Shown here in pieces: positions 62,610 to 64,000 of a stretch of 64,000 nucleotides of DNA. The DNA is taken from contig NZ_CP039121.1 of the NCBI RefSeq assembly GCF_014131735.1, positions 248,001 through 312,000 on the forward strand, written 5' to 3'. Position 1 is the first letter of the stretch. Each line of letters opens with the position of its first letter. The DNA is from Lactiplantibacillus plantarum (GTDB lineage: Bacteria; Bacillota; Bacilli; Lactobacillales; Lactobacillaceae). The translations under genes were made by a program, and so were the position numbers. The notes beneath the pieces were generated by a model. The model saw only the letters and a program-made list of their open reading frames with translations, did not search any database and was not told the origin of the DNA.

Positions 62610-63110
62610 TTAGGCATACTTATGTGCAATTTTAGCCGCAACGGCCGCCGCGATAGCACCAACTAGGTCATCAATAAACGTGTTAACAACGCCTGACTTA
62701 TCAGTATCTAACTTCTTAATGACGCCTTCTTTAACTTTATCCACGTAACCATAATTAGTGACGCCGATGGTGCCGTAAATATTCGCCATATTAAGTGCTA
62801 AGCCTTCATCAACACCGAAGACGCCGGCGTCACTGGCAATGATAGATTGGAGCGGCTCGTTTAGCTGGCCTTCTGTGGCAAGGCGGTCGAGTTCTAACGC
62901 AACCATCGCATTGTTCAATAGTTCGCGCTTATGCAGTACTTCTTGCGTCTCCATTTCGCACTCTTCGATTGTTAAGTTAGGGACGTATTTTGTTTGTAAG
63001 TTATAAGTGATATGCGCAATTTCATGATAAGTAATCCCTTTTGCGGCTAAGGCTTGAATGACGAACTCATACGCAGCCTTATCAGGATATTTAAACGTTG
63101 GTTTTTCCAT
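62610..63110 (-). CDS. PgpA/YutG-family phosphatidylglycerophosphatase-like protein
   Basis: This 166-residue protein matches the PgpA superfamily: AAKGITYHEIAHITYNLQ (about 18-35), DAGVFGVDEGLALNMANIYGT (in part), and DKSGVVNTFIDDLVGAIAAA with conserved Asp residues. PgpA dephosphorylates phosphatidylglycerophosphate, but this form has only weakly hydrophobic helices like B. subtilis YutG, so the lipid role is not certain. The ATG has TGGAGGG 6 nt upstream. Confidence 0.85.
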   Translation of the reverse strand: MEKPTFKYPDKAAYEFVIQALAAKGITYHEIAHITYNLQTKYVPNLTIEECEMETQEVLHKRELLNNAMVALELDRLATEGQLNEPLQSIIASDAGVFGVDEGLALNMANIYGTIGVTNYGYVDKVKEGVIKKLDTDKSGVVNTFIDDLVGAIAAAVAAKIAHKYA

Positions 63111-63321
63111 AGTTACCCTCCAGAAATAAACAATTTGAGTAGGTTAGTTATTTAACCTAGTAAGTCCATTATAACGAGATGAGTGGCTAAAGAATATGAT
63201 TTGGGTTCAATATTCGTTGGTGCGGGTTAAAAAGGCGATTGTTGAAAACGATGACTGGTTATTTTAATTGAAACGCGTAAAATAAGACTGTTAAACATAA
63301 TGAAGGGTAAGATAATTTTGA

Positions 63322-64000
63322 TGAAACGTTGGCGAACGGTGATTCAATTGTTATTGATTGTTTTTGTTATCGGTGCGGCTGTGATTTTAGTTGGGGCCCG
63401 GAATCATGATACCAAGATTACGAAAGTAACGAGTCAATTGACACCGCGTTCTGCACGAATATTAAAGAATCAATATGACCAGTCAAAGACAGCGACGGTC
63501 TTTTTACATGGCTACAATGGTGGGGCGTATTCGACGAACTATCTGATTCGTAAAGCCGAAAAAGCGGGGGCTGCCCAAAAAGCGTTAGTGGTGCACGTGT
63601 ACAAGAATGGTGTGATGGCCTTTAAGGGTTATTGGCAAAAGTCAATCAAGAATCCGATGGTTCAAGTTGTTTTTCAAGATAATCACGCCTCACAAAAAGC
63701 CCAGATCTATTGGTTACACCAAGTCTTAGTCCAACTAAAAGCGAAGTATGGCGTCAAAGCTTATAATGCGGTTGGTCATTCCCTCGGGGCCAATGATATT
63801 GTCAATCAGGCATTGAAGTATGGGCATGACAAACGCTTACCAACGTTGAATAAAATCGTGACGATTGGCGGACCGTTCGATGGCCTGACCGGGTTTCTGA
63901 GCACGCAGACGGAAGCAACGGTCCGGCGCTTGGATGTTAAACCAAGTCGTTTCACGAAGCATTTTTCAGAAATGCTCAAGTATCGCCACAATTTTCCAGA
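63322..64000 (+). CDS. DUF915 alpha/beta hydrolase, cut at the window end
   Basis: The first 226 residues are seen; the gene runs past the window. A membrane anchor or signal (VIQLLLIVFVIGAAVILVGA) is followed by the DUF915 hydrolase domain: FLHGYNGGAYSTNYL (about 79-93), the nucleophile elbow VGHSLGAND (about 150-158) and VTIGGPFDGL. The catalytic His and the end are not visible. Such proteins are surface esterases of unknown substrate in lactobacilli. GAAGGGTA lies 10 nt upstream; another in-frame ATG lies seven codons earlier. Confidence 0.87.

Noticed and set aside
1..64000. CRISPR array, prophage, intact insertion sequence or rRNA operon
   Set aside because: No regularly spaced repeats, integrase, transposase, phage structural gene or rRNA sequence was seen.

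Overview
The window reads as a stretch of Lactiplantibacillus plantarum (or a very close relative such as L. pentosus) chromosome. The case rests on gene content and order: glutamate decarboxylase, ATP-type PEP carboxykinase, a WxL cell-surface gene cluster, a CopY/CopB copper pair next to a choloylglycine-hydrolase family gene, and an Hsp20 gene with a CIRCE operator. Ribosome binding sites are strong (AGGAGG type), several starts are GTG or TTG, and AT-rich DNA is dotted with clear rho-independent terminators. This assignment is by recognition, not by a database search. No rRNA, CRISPR array, phage or intact insertion sequence is visible. 

Layout. 0-5.5 kb: a P1B metal ATPase, a GDSL/SGNH esterase, a YdcF-like protein and the menaquinone methyltransferase MenG. 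5.7-9.5 kb: a Dyp-type peroxidase, then a TetR regulator divergent from a three-gene operon (amidohydrolase/decarboxylase, DUF2316, SnoaL-like). 9.7-12 kb: tRNA-Ala(CGC), two small unknown genes and a secreted LysM-NlpC/P60 muropeptidase. 12-16 kb: gadB, a small HTH protein, and pckA with a cre site. 16-18.6 kb: TetR, MarR and AraC regulators. 18.8-24.2 kb: a WxL surface-complex operon. 24.3-31 kb: DUF1002, DUF4870, TetR, macro domain, UppP, YxeA-like, a split ThrE-type exporter and an aldo/keto reductase. 31-37.5 kb: AEC transporter, 5'-nucleotidase, P2-type cation ATPase, nucleoside deoxyribosyltransferase. 38.6-46.5 kb: DUF1836, alpha/beta hydrolase, two drug-efflux MFS proteins, an NCS1 permease and small proteins. 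46.6-52.7 kb: copY-copB with cop boxes, a penicillin acylase/bile salt hydrolase, and two VIT-type metal transporters behind Fur/PerR-like boxes. 53-64 kb: EamA permease, GNAT, Rossmann proteins, an unlisted 47-residue Lys-rich protein, CIRCE-hsp20, an Imm5-like protein, clusterless MutY, an Spx paralogue lacking one Cys, a MarR-NmrA pair under a 28-bp palindrome, a PgpA-like protein and a DUF915 hydrolase cut by the window edge. 

The most unusual item is a pair of large gene-free elements (754 bp at 2198-2951 and 869 bp at 37607-38475). Each has 20-22 bp terminal inverted repeats. Each is built of two structured halves in inverted orientation around an AT-rich centre. Each sits between two divergently transcribed genes. 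The copies differ at paired positions in ways that keep pairing (terminal stem and a 16-bp internal stem), so the folded form seems to be conserved rather than the primary sequence. They may be non-autonomous mobile elements, large structured RNAs, or both. 

Genes that plausibly work together: metal homeostasis (three P-type ATPases, CopY, two VIT transporters), stress response (Dyp, Hsp20, Spx, GadB), envelope (UppP, WxL complex, NlpC/P60, PgpA) and gluconeogenic control (pckA with cre).
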